Part shown: piece after piece, positions 1 to 8,395 of the stretch | Layout of the letters: each line of letters starts with the position of its first letter | Numbering within the stretch: position 1 is the stretch's first letter | Position numbers and translations under genes: made by a program | Notes under the pieces: model-generated | Database searches by the model: none | Told to the model about the DNA's origin: nothing | What the model saw: only the letters and a program-made list of their open reading frames with translations | Source of the DNA: Candidatus Manganitrophus sp. | GTDB taxonomy: Bacteria > Nitrospirota > Nitrospiria > SBBL01 > Manganitrophaceae | DNA: 64,000 bases | Assembly (NCBI GenBank): GCA_028865235.1 | Contig: CP114561.1 | Location: 702,001 to 766,000, forward strand | Direction of reading: 5' to 3'

Positions 1-85
1 TGAGATCGAAACGATCTGCTTCCGGGTTTTTATTTTAAGCCCATACCGGCCCCCCTTCTTCAGCCTTAAAATCAGTTGAAAATTG

Positions 86-117
86 TTGATGCCAAAGGGG
101 GTCTCTCTGTGTATAAT
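86..117 (+). promoter_or_regulatory. Putative sigma-70 promoter
   Basis: A perfect TATAAT lies at 112-117, about 30 bases before the first gene. A weak TTGATG at 86-91 is the best -35 candidate, but the 20-base spacer is longer than usual. The -10 match is the main evidence. Confidence 0.4.
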
Positions 118-148
118 GGCAGATACAAACAGGTTAAGGAGACCCAAA

Positions 149-352
149 ATGGCTGAAGAAAAGGGAAAATCCGAAAAGAAACAGGACGAGACGCAAGACA
201 AGAAAAAGGAAGAGAAAAAGAAAGAAACCACCCACATCCCCCTTCGCTTTATCCGAAACGACAACGACGAACTCGAGGAAGATATGAAAGAAATCTTCGA
301 TGAGGATAAGGTGACCCACCGCCAGGGATCGAGCGAACCCGAAGCCGATTAA
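149..352 (+). CDS. Small highly charged hypothetical protein
   Basis: This encodes a 67-residue protein of unknown function. The ATG at 149 is chosen over the upstream in-frame ATG at 83 because it follows a clear Shine-Dalgarno (aaggaga, 136-142), and because the protein from there has uniform composition. The first 33 residues are almost all Lys, Glu, Asp and Gln; the rest is acidic (for example DNDELEEDMKEIFDED). There are no membrane segments or cysteines. It is likely a soluble, partly disordered protein. A TATAAT promoter sits just upstream, so it is probably monocistronic. I do not recognise a family. Confidence 0.6.
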   Translation: MAEEKGKSEKKQDETQDKKKEEKKKETTHIPLRFIRNDNDELEEDMKEIFDEDKVTHRQGSSEPEAD

Positions 353-577
353 ACCACCTTTCCTTCCCACCAGAACTCCCGAAGAGATATCCATCCTCAC
401 CTATAAACTCAGCAACGTATACTACTGTCTGAATATCCTACTCTCCCCTCCCCCTTGTTTGCCTTGAGCCTTATTTGCTACGATTAAATTATAAATAATT
501 AAAGCAGATCTTGAATTTCAAGAGTGTTCGCATTCCTTCAGGCATAACTTTTCTGGAATTCCCGAAGGGTGTGGTGA

Positions 578-590
578 ACGCTGAAAGCGT
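578..590 (+). other. Small hairpin just upstream of an RBS
   Basis: ACGCT-gaa-AGCGT forms a 5-bp stem directly before the gagagg ribosome-binding site (591-596) of the next gene. It could modulate translation, but it is short and may be chance. Confidence 0.2.
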
Positions 591-602
591 GAGAGGTAGA
601 AA

Positions 603-992
603 ATGATGGTAGAGAGATCCTCTAATCGCTCAATGAAAGCCCTGGTATCGTTTCTGCTCTTTTTACTGCTGTTTTGGACGACGGCGGCCTTAGCGCAGAG
701 TGCCAATCCCCCGCCGACACAAACCCCACCCACTACTCTGGAAAACAGCACCCCGGGAGAAGGGATGGAAGGAGGCGCCTCCGCTGAACCTCCCCAGAGA
801 AGCCGGGCCGACGGCTGGTTTAATCGTTCCGGTTCCGGACTTTTCATTTCACTGACCCCCTTTGCCACGGCGGTCACCCTGTTGGTTCTTTTGCTGATTA
901 TTTTACTCCCCTTTTTCATCCGGGCGGCATACAAAAGAGGGACGAGAGGCTATTTTAAAACCGTCCAGACAGGACAGAGGAGGGTCGCATGA
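603..992 (+). CDS. Hypothetical secreted/membrane protein, signal peptide plus C-terminal TM
   Basis: This is a 129-residue protein of unknown function. Residues 10-31 form a signal peptide (hydrophobic LVSFLLFLLLFW core, A-L-A-Q cleavage site). A Pro/Thr/Gly-rich linker follows (about 32-75). A second hydrophobic helix at about 87-108 ends in a basic tail (RAAYKRGTRG), so most of the chain should be periplasmic with a short cytoplasmic C terminus. The stop overlaps the start of the PRC-barrel gene by four bases (ATGA), indicating translational coupling in one operon. No family is recognised. Whether the first or second ATG is used is uncertain. Confidence 0.65.
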   Translation: MMVERSSNRSMKALVSFLLFLLLFWTTAALAQSANPPPTQTPPTTLENSTPGEGMEGGASAEPPQRSRADGWFNRSGSGLFISLTPFATAVTLLVLLLIILLPFFIRAAYKRGTRGYFKTVQTGQRRVA

Positions 993-2086
993 TCTCAGGG
1001 AGAGAGTTCATTGGAATGCCGATTTTTTCCTTGGATCGCGGAGAAAAGATCGGGGAGGTCGAAAATCTGATCTTCGATCCGGACCAGAAAAAGGTGGTCG
1101 GGTTTGTTCTGGAAGAGGGGGGTCTTTTCCGATCCCCCGAGGTGATCCCTTTTGAAAGCGTCGAGAGCATCGGCCCCGATGTGATCGTATTAAAACGAGG
1201 CGAGTCCTTAAAAACGTTCTCTGATGAGATCGATCCGAAACAGGTCAAAAAAGAGGGGTTTAATTTGACGGGACGAAAGGTGATTTCCGACCGCGGTCAC
1301 GAGATCGGAACGGTGTACGATTTGGAGATCAATGAGCCGACCGGCGCCGTAACCGGAATTGAAGTGAGGCGCGGCCTCTTCCAAGATACGGCCGAAGGAA
1401 AGAAACGGATCGATTTCGAATACATTCAGCAGATCGGAAAAGACGCCGTCATCGTATCGGAGACGGCGTTGGAAGCCCTTGCCGCCCAGAAAGGGGGGCT
1501 TTCTGCAACCTATCAGAGCGTCAAAGAGTCCGGGGCCGCAACATACCAAAGTGTGAAAGAGTCGAGTGTTGAATCTTTGGAAAGAGTCCGAGGGAAATCA
1601 GGAACTCTCGGCGCCACGGCGCGAGAGAAGAAGGAGTCGTGGGGGAAAACCGCTCAGCAGCGGATGGAAGAAATGCGGGAGCGGAGTCGATCCGGCCTCG
1701 ATCGGGGGAGAAGCGAAGCTTCGCGCTTCTGGGAAGACCTCCGGACCGGTTTCGAGCGCTTCCGGAGAAGAGCAGAGGACTATTTCGACTGGCTTCACAG
1801 CCGGCTCCTGCAACGCCGCATCGAGCAGTCGGTCGGGCGCCGGGTCAGCCGAACGATTTTGGATCCCTCTGACGATGTGATCCTCAACCAAGGGGAGATG
1901 ATCACATACATTGCAATACGACGAGCGAAGGAAGCAGGCGTTTTGGAAATTCTGCTCGATTCGGTCGTGAAAGAAAACATTTTCGCGCTCCGCCGTAAAG
2001 AGACCCAATCGGCCGCCGAGGAGATCTTCGCAAAGCGGCCTCCGCCGCCGGCGCAGACGGACGAAAGGCTTCAGAAGAGCGCTTAA
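989..2086 (+). CDS. PRC-barrel domain protein
   Basis: This 365-residue protein has two tandem PRC-barrel-like domains. The first (about 1-80) carries ISGREFIGMPIFSLDRG and GEVENLIFDPDQKKVVGFVL; the second (about 88-165) carries GRKVISDRGHEIGTVYDLEI. PRC barrels occur in RimM, in photosynthetic reaction-centre H subunits and in many stress-related proteins, and usually mediate protein contacts. A degenerate repeat YQSVKES (about 175-192) and a charged helical tail rich in Arg/Glu follow, possibly a coiled coil. The start overlaps the preceding membrane-protein gene, so the two products may act together at the envelope. Function beyond the domain is unknown. Confidence 0.75.
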   Translation: MISGREFIGMPIFSLDRGEKIGEVENLIFDPDQKKVVGFVLEEGGLFRSPEVIPFESVESIGPDVIVLKRGESLKTFSDEIDPKQVKKEGFNLTGRKVISDRGHEIGTVYDLEINEPTGAVTGIEVRRGLFQDTAEGKKRIDFEYIQQIGKDAVIVSETALEALAAQKGGLSATYQSVKESGAATYQSVKESSVESLERVRGKSGTLGATAREKKESWGKTAQQRMEEMRERSRSGLDRGRSEASRFWEDLRTGFERFRRRAEDYFDWLHSRLLQRRIEQSVGRRVSRTILDPSDDVILNQGEMITYIAIRRAKEAGVLEILLDSVVKENIFALRRKETQSAAEEIFAKRPPPPAQTDERLQKSA

Positions 2087-2104
2087 TCAAGGAAGGAGTC
2101 ACAG

Positions 2105-2185
2105 ATGGTATACGTATTGGCTTGGTTATTAGGAGTTCCGTTGAGCCTGATCCTGATTTGGATGCTGCTGGCAAACGTATTCTAA
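2105..2185 (+). CDS. 26-residue single-helix membrane peptide
   Basis: A short gene encodes MVYVLAWLLGVPLSLILIWM followed by LLANVF, which is almost entirely one hydrophobic helix. It starts 18 bases after the PRC-barrel stop, is preceded by a strong Shine-Dalgarno (aaggaggag-like, 2091-2098), and ends just before the operon terminator. Those signals argue that it is translated. Similar tiny membrane proteins are common at operon ends, but I cannot assign a family. Confidence 0.55.
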   Translation: MVYVLAWLLGVPLSLILIWMLLANVF

Positions 2186-2204
2186 AGAACTCGACCCTGA
2201 AACG

Positions 2205-2237
2205 AAAGAGGCGGGCCGCGGCCCGCCTCTTTTTTTG
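2205..2237. terminator. Bidirectional Rho-independent terminator
   Basis: A perfect 28-base palindrome (2205-2232, arms AAAGAGGCGGGCCG / CGGCCCGCCTCTTT) is followed by a T run to 2237 on the + strand and preceded by an A run for the - strand. It separates the convergent + strand PRC operon and the - strand M50 protease gene. Confidence 0.9.
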
Positions 2238-2247
2238 CCGAGCCATT

Positions 2248-2952
2248 CTATATCACCCATTCTCCGAAAATATATCCGGTGAAGACCGAAACAATCGGCC
2301 AGAAAAATCGTTGCATGATGCCGAACGGATCGATAAAAACGAGGACGATCAAAAGCAACATCCCATACGGCTCGATTTGACCGATCAGTCGCGATTGACG
2401 CTCCGGCAGGATGCCGACCAAAACACGCCCGCCATCCAGAGGCGGGATCGGAATCAGATTGAACACCATCAGAAGGATATTGATCGTGACCGAAAACCGA
2501 AGCATCAGAAGAAGGGGAACAAAAAACGCCGAGAGAAGTCCGTCTGAACTCCCGAAGTTTCCAATCCCGCCGAAGGTGGAAAGTTGGGGATAGATCAGAA
2601 GGATGGCCCGGTACAACACGCCGCTGATAACGGCCAGCAGGAGGTTCATTCCCGGACCGGCCGCCGCCACCCAGGCCATGTCTTGCTTCGGACGGCGGAG
2701 ATGAAAGGGGTTGACCGGGACCGGCTTGGCATAGCCGAAGATAAAACCGGTGGTCGTAAAAAGAAGAAGCGGAATGATGATGGTCCCGAAGAGGTCGGTG
2801 TGGACCCAGGGATTCAAGGTAATCCGCCCTAGCATCCGGGCGGTCGAATCCCCTTTCTTATCGGCCACCCACGCATGCGCCGCCTCATGCAACGTCACCG
2901 CGAAGAGAAGGGGCAAAACCATAATCGCAATTTGCTGAATCGTTTGATTCAA
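2248..2952 (-). CDS. Site-2 protease family (M50) membrane metalloprotease
   Basis: This 234-residue polytopic protein is an intramembrane zinc protease of the small, PDZ-less M50 class. The zinc-binding HEAAH is at about residues 22-26 in the first hydrophobic helix. The second metal motif, in the form PLDGGR, is at about 173-178. Four to five further hydrophobic segments are visible, with GYAKPVPVNP between them, which is typical of this family. It lies four bases downstream of pycB on the same strand. Substrate cannot be inferred; relatives include uncharacterised house-keeping proteases common in many phyla. Confidence 0.88.
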   Translation of the reverse strand: MNQTIQQIAIMVLPLLFAVTLHEAAHAWVADKKGDSTARMLGRITLNPWVHTDLFGTIIIPLLLFTTTGFIFGYAKPVPVNPFHLRRPKQDMAWVAAAGPGMNLLLAVISGVLYRAILLIYPQLSTFGGIGNFGSSDGLLSAFFVPLLLMLRFSVTINILLMVFNLIPIPPLDGGRVLVGILPERQSRLIGQIEPYGMLLLIVLVFIDPFGIMQRFFWPIVSVFTGYIFGEWVI

Positions 2953-2956
2953 ACTT

Positions 2957-4834
2957 TTAATCCTTTTCAGTCCGCACTTCGACGAGCACCTCGTCCGGAT
3001 TCACCCGATCTCCTTCTGACACGTAGATCTCCTTGACCACCCCTGCAATCGAGGTGTGAACTTCGCTCTGCATCTTCATCGCTTCCACAATCAGAACCGT
3101 CTGCCCCGCTTTGACCTTCTCACCCAACTGAACTTTGATGCCGACCACCGCGCCCGGCATCGGCGTGGTCACATCCCCTTCATGGGCGGCCTTGGGGCGG
3201 GTCGATCGCCCCCCCGCTTTTGCATCGATCCTTCCCTCGGCGCTGGGGACCACCTCCAGGAGCGACTCGACCATCACCTCCTCAAGCTGTCCATCGACAT
3301 AAAGGAAATAGGGCCGCCCTCCCTCCCCCGGATGTCCCATCCCGCCAACCTTCACATGAAACGTCTCGCCATGGACCTTGACATTGAATTCGCTGGGGGC
3401 GAGGAGAGGGGAAGGGGGAGACAGGGTCGATTCGGTTTCCTTCTCATTGGAAGGAATTTCAGGCTTATTAATAGGATCGTTCTTCTTCGCAAAAAAGTCA
3501 AGCGCGACTTTAGGGAAGAGGGTATAGGTGATGAGATCTTCGACACTTTCAGAGATATCCTTGAGCTCCGCTTGGCATCGGCTCAGCTCCGGCTCGATCA
3601 GGTCGGCGGGACGTTGCGTCACCACCTCTTCATCGCCGATCGCCCGTTTGCGAACCTGCTCGTTGATGGCGGCCGAAGGCTCCCCATAGAGTCCCTTTAG
3701 ATAATTTTTGGTCTCGGTGGTAATAACTTTATAACGCTCCCCGGTCAGGATATTCAATGTCGCCTGCGTCCCGACAATTTGGCTAGTCGGCGTCACCAGT
3801 GGCGGATAGCCGAAATCTTCCCTGACCTTGGGAACTTCTTCCAAGACCTCTCTCATTCGATGGAGCGCCTTCTGCTCGGAGAGCTGGAGGGCCAAATTGG
3901 ACAACATCCCGCCCGGAACTTGGTAGATCATCACGTGCGGATCGACGCTGGTGTAATCCGATTCGAACTCCTTGTACTTCTTCCGGACCTCTCTGAAATA
4001 ATCGGCGATTTCGGCCAGAAGGTTGAGATCCAGTTTGGGATCGTACTCGCTCCCTTGCAACACATTGACAATCGTCTCCACCGGCGGCTGAGACGTGCCG
4101 GAAGCCATCGACGAGATCGCCGTATCGATGACGTCGACCCCCGCCTCAATCGCCTTCACATAGGTGGAAAGGGCCATCGCGCTGGTATCGTGGCTGTGAA
4201 GATGAATCGGGACACTGACCGCCCGCTTCATCTTGCCGATCAAGTCATACGCGGCATAGGGGGAGAGAAGTCCCGCCATATCTTTGATGCAGATCGAATC
4301 CGATCCCATGTCTTCAAGCCGTTTCGACAGCTCGACAAAAAGATCATTGTTATGAACGGGACTGATCGTATAACAGAAGGTCCCCTCGACCTTTCCGCCG
4401 TACTTGAGGGTCGCCTTAAACGCCATCTTCAGGTTGCGGAGGTCATTGAGGGCATCGAAGATCCGGAGGATATTGATCCCGTTGCCGATCGCCCGTTCGA
4501 TAAACCGCTCCACTACATCGTCGGCGTAATGGCGATAGCCGACCAGATTCTGACCGCGAAGGAGCATCTGGAAGGGGGTCCGCGGCATCAGCGTTTTGAG
4601 CTGCCTGATCCGCTCCCAAGGATCTTCCTTCAGATACCGGATGGCGCTGTCGAACGTCGCCCCTCCCCACATCTCCACGGCGGCATAGCCGACCTGGTCG
4701 ATCTTTGAGGCGATCGGGAGCATGTCTTCCGTCCGCAGACGCGTTGCGATGAGCGATTGATGACCGTCGCGAAGGGTCGTGTCCATAATCCGGATCGGCT
4801 TCGGTTTCTGCTTCGGCTTGGAATTCGGCGCCAT
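2957..4834 (-). CDS. pycB: Pyruvate carboxylase subunit B (carboxyltransferase + biotinyl domain)
   Basis: This 625-residue protein transfers CO2 from carboxybiotin to pyruvate to make oxaloacetate, the anaplerotic entry to the TCA cycle. The carboxyltransferase core begins with DTTLRDGHQS (about 18-27). Metal-site motifs follow, including HLHSHD (about 212-217). A Pro/Ser-rich linker (about 465-485) joins it to a C-terminal biotinyl domain whose lysine in EAMKM is residue 587. It is followed upstream on the same strand by the biotin carboxylase gene nine bases away. Family members can also be oxaloacetate decarboxylase alpha. The soluble partner BC subunit and the lack of OadB/OadG here favour pyruvate carboxylase. 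Confidence 0.88.
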   Translation of the reverse strand: MAPNSKPKQKPKPIRIMDTTLRDGHQSLIATRLRTEDMLPIASKIDQVGYAAVEMWGGATFDSAIRYLKEDPWERIRQLKTLMPRTPFQMLLRGQNLVGYRHYADDVVERFIERAIGNGINILRIFDALNDLRNLKMAFKATLKYGGKVEGTFCYTISPVHNNDLFVELSKRLEDMGSDSICIKDMAGLLSPYAAYDLIGKMKRAVSVPIHLHSHDTSAMALSTYVKAIEAGVDVIDTAISSMASGTSQPPVETIVNVLQGSEYDPKLDLNLLAEIADYFREVRKKYKEFESDYTSVDPHVMIYQVPGGMLSNLALQLSEQKALHRMREVLEEVPKVREDFGYPPLVTPTSQIVGTQATLNILTGERYKVITTETKNYLKGLYGEPSAAINEQVRKRAIGDEEVVTQRPADLIEPELSRCQAELKDISESVEDLITYTLFPKVALDFFAKKNDPINKPEIPSNEKETESTLSPPSPLLAPSEFNVKVHGETFHVKVGGMGHPGEGGRPYFLYVDGQLEEVMVESLLEVVPSAEGRIDAKAGGRSTRPKAAHEGDVTTPMPGAVVGIKVQLGEKVKAGQTVLIVEAMKMQSEVHTSIAGVVKEIYVSEGDRVNPDEVLVEVRTEKD

Positions 4835-4842
4835 GGGTCTCC

Positions 4843-6261
4843 TTATCTTTTCGAATGGGCGGCGATCGCCGCGGCGATGGCGACCATTTTATCCATTCGA
4901 AAATAATCGGCTGCAACGTTCAACTTGTCGAGGTGCGAATCGATATAGGTCGTATCAAAGTGGCCAGTCTGGAAATCGGGATCTTCCATGATCCGTTTGT
5001 AGAAAGGAATGGTGGTCTTCACCCCCCGGATGACATATTCATCGAGGGCCCGGCGCATCCGCTGCACGGCGCCGTCCCAGGTGCGGGCCCGGACGGTCAG
5101 CTTGGCTAAAAGCGAATCGTAATACGGGGGGACGACATATCCCGCATAGACGTTTCCGTCGATTCGAACGCCGATCCCCCCCGGGGAATAATAGGCGGTG
5201 ATTTTTCCCGGCGTCGGGATGAAATTTTTCTGCGGATCTTCGGCGTTGATCCGGCACTCAATCGCATGGCCTCTGAGAAAGACTTGCTCTTGAGGGATGG
5301 AGATCGGCTGCCCGGCGGCGATCCGGATCATCTCCTTCACCAGATCGACCCCCGTAATCTCCTCGGTCACCGTATGCTCCACCTGGATCCGGGTGTTCAT
5401 CTCGAGAAAATAATAACGCCGGCTCGAATCGACCAGAAATTCGATCGTCCCGGCGCTGGTGTAGCCGACCGAGCGCGCCGCCGCGACCGCCGCCTCCCCC
5501 ATCTCCCGGCGCAGCCGCTCGTCTAACAACAACGACGGGGCGATTTCAATCAGCTTTTGATGTCTTCTCTGGATGGAGCAATCGCGCTCTCCCAGATGAA
5601 TCACATTTCCTTGTTTGTCGGCAAGGATCTGAAATTCAATATGATGAGGGGCATGGATATATTTTTCAAGGTAGACCGCCTCTTTCCCGAACGAAGCCTT
5701 CGCCTCCGCTTGTGCGATCGGGAAGAGCTTTTTCAGCTCTTCTCGCTCTTTGCAAATCCGAAGACCGCGTCCCCCTCCGCCGGCGGAGGCCTTCAGCATG
5801 ACCGGATAACCGATCTCGTCGGCAAAAGAGGCCGCGTCATGGAGGGAAGCAATCGGCTCGACTAAGCCGGGAACGATCGGAACGCCGATCTCCTTCATCT
5901 TTTGGCGGGCGGAGACCTTGTCCCCCATCGCCCGAATGGCGGCGGCCGGAGGTCCGATAAAGGTCAGCCCGCTCTCTTGGCAGGCCTGGGCGAACTCCGG
6001 ATTCTCGGCAAGGAAGCCGTAACCGGGATGAATCGCATCGACCCCCTTCTGCTTGGCCAGATCGATGATCCGGTAAATATTAAGATACCCTTCAATCGGT
6101 CCCGGTCCGATCAGGCAGGCTTCGTCGGCCTTCTTAACATAGAGGGTGGTCGCGTCTGCTTCCGAGTGGATCGCAACCGTGGGAATGGAAAGCTCCTTGC
6201 ACGCCCGAATAATTCGAAGCGCGATCTCACCCCGATTGGCAATCAGGACTTTTTTGAACAT
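4843..6261 (-). CDS. pycA: Biotin carboxylase subunit (pyruvate carboxylase subunit A)
   Basis: This 472-residue ATP-grasp enzyme carboxylates biotin with bicarbonate and ATP. Visible features are the N-terminal KVLIANRGEIALRIIRA, the glycine-rich ATP loop KASAGGGGRGLRI (about 159-171), MNTRIQVEHTVTE with the catalytic Arg/Glu pair (about 288-300), and the C-terminal BC domain. Length matches AccC (about 450) plus a short tail. I choose the ATG at 6261, five residues inside a longer GTG-initiated frame, because homologues begin with MFKKVLIANRGE. It is transcribed ahead of pycB. Pairing with pycB rather than accB suggests pyruvate carboxylase rather than acetyl-CoA carboxylase. Confidence 0.85.
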   Translation of the reverse strand: MFKKVLIANRGEIALRIIRACKELSIPTVAIHSEADATTLYVKKADEACLIGPGPIEGYLNIYRIIDLAKQKGVDAIHPGYGFLAENPEFAQACQESGLTFIGPPAAAIRAMGDKVSARQKMKEIGVPIVPGLVEPIASLHDAASFADEIGYPVMLKASAGGGGRGLRICKEREELKKLFPIAQAEAKASFGKEAVYLEKYIHAPHHIEFQILADKQGNVIHLGERDCSIQRRHQKLIEIAPSLLLDERLRREMGEAAVAAARSVGYTSAGTIEFLVDSSRRYYFLEMNTRIQVEHTVTEEITGVDLVKEMIRIAAGQPISIPQEQVFLRGHAIECRINAEDPQKNFIPTPGKITAYYSPGGIGVRIDGNVYAGYVVPPYYDSLLAKLTVRARTWDGAVQRMRRALDEYVIRGVKTTIPFYKRIMEDPDFQTGHFDTTYIDSHLDKLNVAADYFRMDKMVAIAAAIAAHSKR

Positions 6262-6276
6262 GGAATCCGATCCCAC

Positions 6277-6339
6277 GTAGGGGCGATCCTCGTGATCGCC
6301 CGATCCATGACATGGGGCGAATACAAGATTCGCCCCTAC
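6277..6339. repeat. REP-like palindromic element
   Basis: A 63-base element is bounded by the 10-base inverted repeat GTAGGGGCGA / TCGCCCCTAC. Inside it are two nested hairpins, GGGCGATC..GATCGCCC (6281-6301) and GGGGCGAAT..ATTCGCCCC (6314-6336). It fills the gap between the LpoA-like gene and pycA. This two-hairpin design is that of REP/BIME elements mobilised by REP-associated transposases. A copy count in the genome would confirm it. Confidence 0.7.
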
Positions 6340-6345
6340 ATTTCT

Positions 6346-8283
6346 CTAATTCACCTGCACCAGCTTTCCCCTTTGTACCTGGATCAAGATCGGCTTCTTG
6401 AGGACCTCGCCGTCCCGGATTTCGGAAACAAGTCCGGAGACCCCCTGGAAATCTTTTGTATTTGCGAGCGCCGCCTTCACATCCCGCGACGTCAGCGCCC
6501 CTCCTTCCAACGCCGCCAAAACCAAACGGGCGGCATCGAAGGCCTGGGCTGCGAATAAATCGGGTTCCTGTTGGAATTTCGCGCGATACTGTCCGACGAA
6601 CTTGCGAACCATCGGATCGGGGCTTCCCACGAAAAAACCGTCGATAAAGGTCGCTCCCTCCGCATAAGGACCGACCAACTTCAGGAACTCGGGCGTGTTC
6701 CAACCGCTGGTTCCCAGCAAAGGAATGTCTTTGATGTTGTGAAAAGCCAACTGAGGAATCATCAATCCCGCCTTGCCCGCATCCCCCGGCAAGAAGATCG
6801 CATCAAAACCGGGCGTATAGGAGACCTCCTTCTTTCTCTTTCCCTCCTGCACAATCTCCACGATTCCGTCTTTCTTTAAATCGGCTTCTTTCAACTGTCG
6901 GATCGTCGCGGTAAAATCGGTCGCATCGATGGGATAGGGTTCGGCATGAACGATTTCGCCGCCGAGCCGGCTCACCGCTTCGGAGAAGCACCGGACCCAC
7001 TCGGCCCCCAGCCCCTCCTTGGGAAAGAGAACGGCGAACCGCCTCAGGTTCATTTGGGTGACCGCATACTCCGCGATGGAATGGCATTGGAAGCGGGCGG
7101 TGATCGCGTTTCGGAAAACCGATTTGCCGAGGGAGGGAAGCCGCGCCGCCGTGGCGGCGGGGGTGATCAAGACCAGATCGGCCTTCTCCGCCACCGGCGC
7201 AATCCGATCGACCTCTTTGCTCAAAAGGGGTCCGACCAGGGCGATCGGACGGAATTCATCAATCCATTCCGCCAGGCTCGGCTGAGATCGGCTCCCATCT
7301 TCGTCGAGATCGCGGACAACGAGACCGACCGAGGCCCCCGGCAACGCTTCCTTGAATTGCTGCAACGCCAATTGAACGCCGTTCAACGCATTGTTCCCAA
7401 ACGGGGCCAGCCGGCCGGAGAGAGGAAGCGCCACGCCAAGCAGAAAACGGTGCGCCTTGATTTTCTCCCGAATCTGGCCGATCAGCCGTCCGGCCTCCCC
7501 GGCAAAGAGGTGATTCGGGAATGCGGAAAGGAACCGTTTAATCTCCCGCTCCTCGCGGTAGTAGTCTCCCCGGCTATCATAGATCCCGATGAGCCGAACC
7601 ATCGCCTCATCGGACGGAAAAGCGGACCCGTATTCTTTCAAGATCGTCTGAAGTTCTTTCTCAGGAAGCTTTTCCTTCAGAATCGAAATGATCGCTTCCC
7701 GCACCGCACTACTCGCAATCGGATCGACGATCAGTTCTTTTTTCTTCATCAAGACCCGAAGCGCCTCCAAGAATTCATTCCGATCAAGATAAGCCTGGGC
7801 GACCTGCTCGTAAATCAACATCTTGGAGGATTCGCGTTCAGGAAGATCGACCCAGAGGTCCATCGTTTCCCTCAAATCACCGAGCATTAGATAGAAATCG
7901 CTTAACTGGAGACGGGCCGTATCGGCCCGAGGGTGTTTCGGGAATCGATCGAGGATCGTCTTCAAAGCATCGATCGCGCGCTTCATCTCCCCCCGTTTGG
8001 AATAGAGTTGTCCCAGGGCGAGATAGACATCGGGGAGAAGCACGCTGTCCGGAAATCTCAGAACGAACTGTTCGAAAGAAGGAAGCGCCGCCTCTGCATT
8101 GCCTGAGGCGGCGGCCGACGCCGCCTGATCAAAAAGCGCTTTTTCTTCGGGGGAGATGGGAGGGGCGGCGCCATTGTTCAATACGCCTGGCGGCGGATCG
8201 GCGCGGGAAGAACCTTGCCCCATCCCGGCGGGAGGGAACAAAAGAAGGAAAACCAAACTCAAAAAAAAACTTCCTTTTAACAA
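6346..8283 (-). CDS. LpoA-like penicillin-binding protein activator / periplasmic binding protein with TPRs
   Basis: This is a 645-residue exported protein. A signal peptide covers residues 1-22. Tetratricopeptide-like repeats (about 45-260, for example LALGQLYSKRGEMKRAIDAL) are followed by a type-I periplasmic binding fold (about 275-640) starting LLGVALPLSGRLAPFGNNAL, as in leucine-binding proteins. The TPR + PBP-I arrangement is that of the LpoA/penicillin-binding-protein-activator family, which stimulates peptidoglycan synthases. A solitary branched-chain amino-acid receptor is the alternative, but no permease genes are nearby. A lipobox is not evident, so lipid anchoring is doubtful. Confidence 0.75.
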   Translation of the reverse strand: MLKGSFFLSLVFLLLFPPAGMGQGSSRADPPPGVLNNGAAPPISPEEKALFDQAASAAASGNAEAALPSFEQFVLRFPDSVLLPDVYLALGQLYSKRGEMKRAIDALKTILDRFPKHPRADTARLQLSDFYLMLGDLRETMDLWVDLPERESSKMLIYEQVAQAYLDRNEFLEALRVLMKKKELIVDPIASSAVREAIISILKEKLPEKELQTILKEYGSAFPSDEAMVRLIGIYDSRGDYYREEREIKRFLSAFPNHLFAGEAGRLIGQIREKIKAHRFLLGVALPLSGRLAPFGNNALNGVQLALQQFKEALPGASVGLVVRDLDEDGSRSQPSLAEWIDEFRPIALVGPLLSKEVDRIAPVAEKADLVLITPAATAARLPSLGKSVFRNAITARFQCHSIAEYAVTQMNLRRFAVLFPKEGLGAEWVRCFSEAVSRLGGEIVHAEPYPIDATDFTATIRQLKEADLKKDGIVEIVQEGKRKKEVSYTPGFDAIFLPGDAGKAGLMIPQLAFHNIKDIPLLGTSGWNTPEFLKLVGPYAEGATFIDGFFVGSPDPMVRKFVGQYRAKFQQEPDLFAAQAFDAARLVLAALEGGALTSRDVKAALANTKDFQGVSGLVSEIRDGEVLKKPILIQVQRGKLVQVN

Positions 8284-8395
8284 TCAGACTCGCTCCTTAA
8301 ACAGGAGAGGGACATCCCCTCCGGGGAAATTTCTTGATGATAAAAGAATTGATTCACCTTGTCAAGAATCTGAATTTCCGATAGAATCTCCGCAA

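Noticed and set aside
2122-2547. 141-codon + strand frame across the terminator
   Set aside because: It spans the terminator palindrome and is antisense to the M50 protease gene.
3779-4708. 309-codon open frame on the + strand
   Set aside because: It is antisense to pycB, which has all expected motifs.
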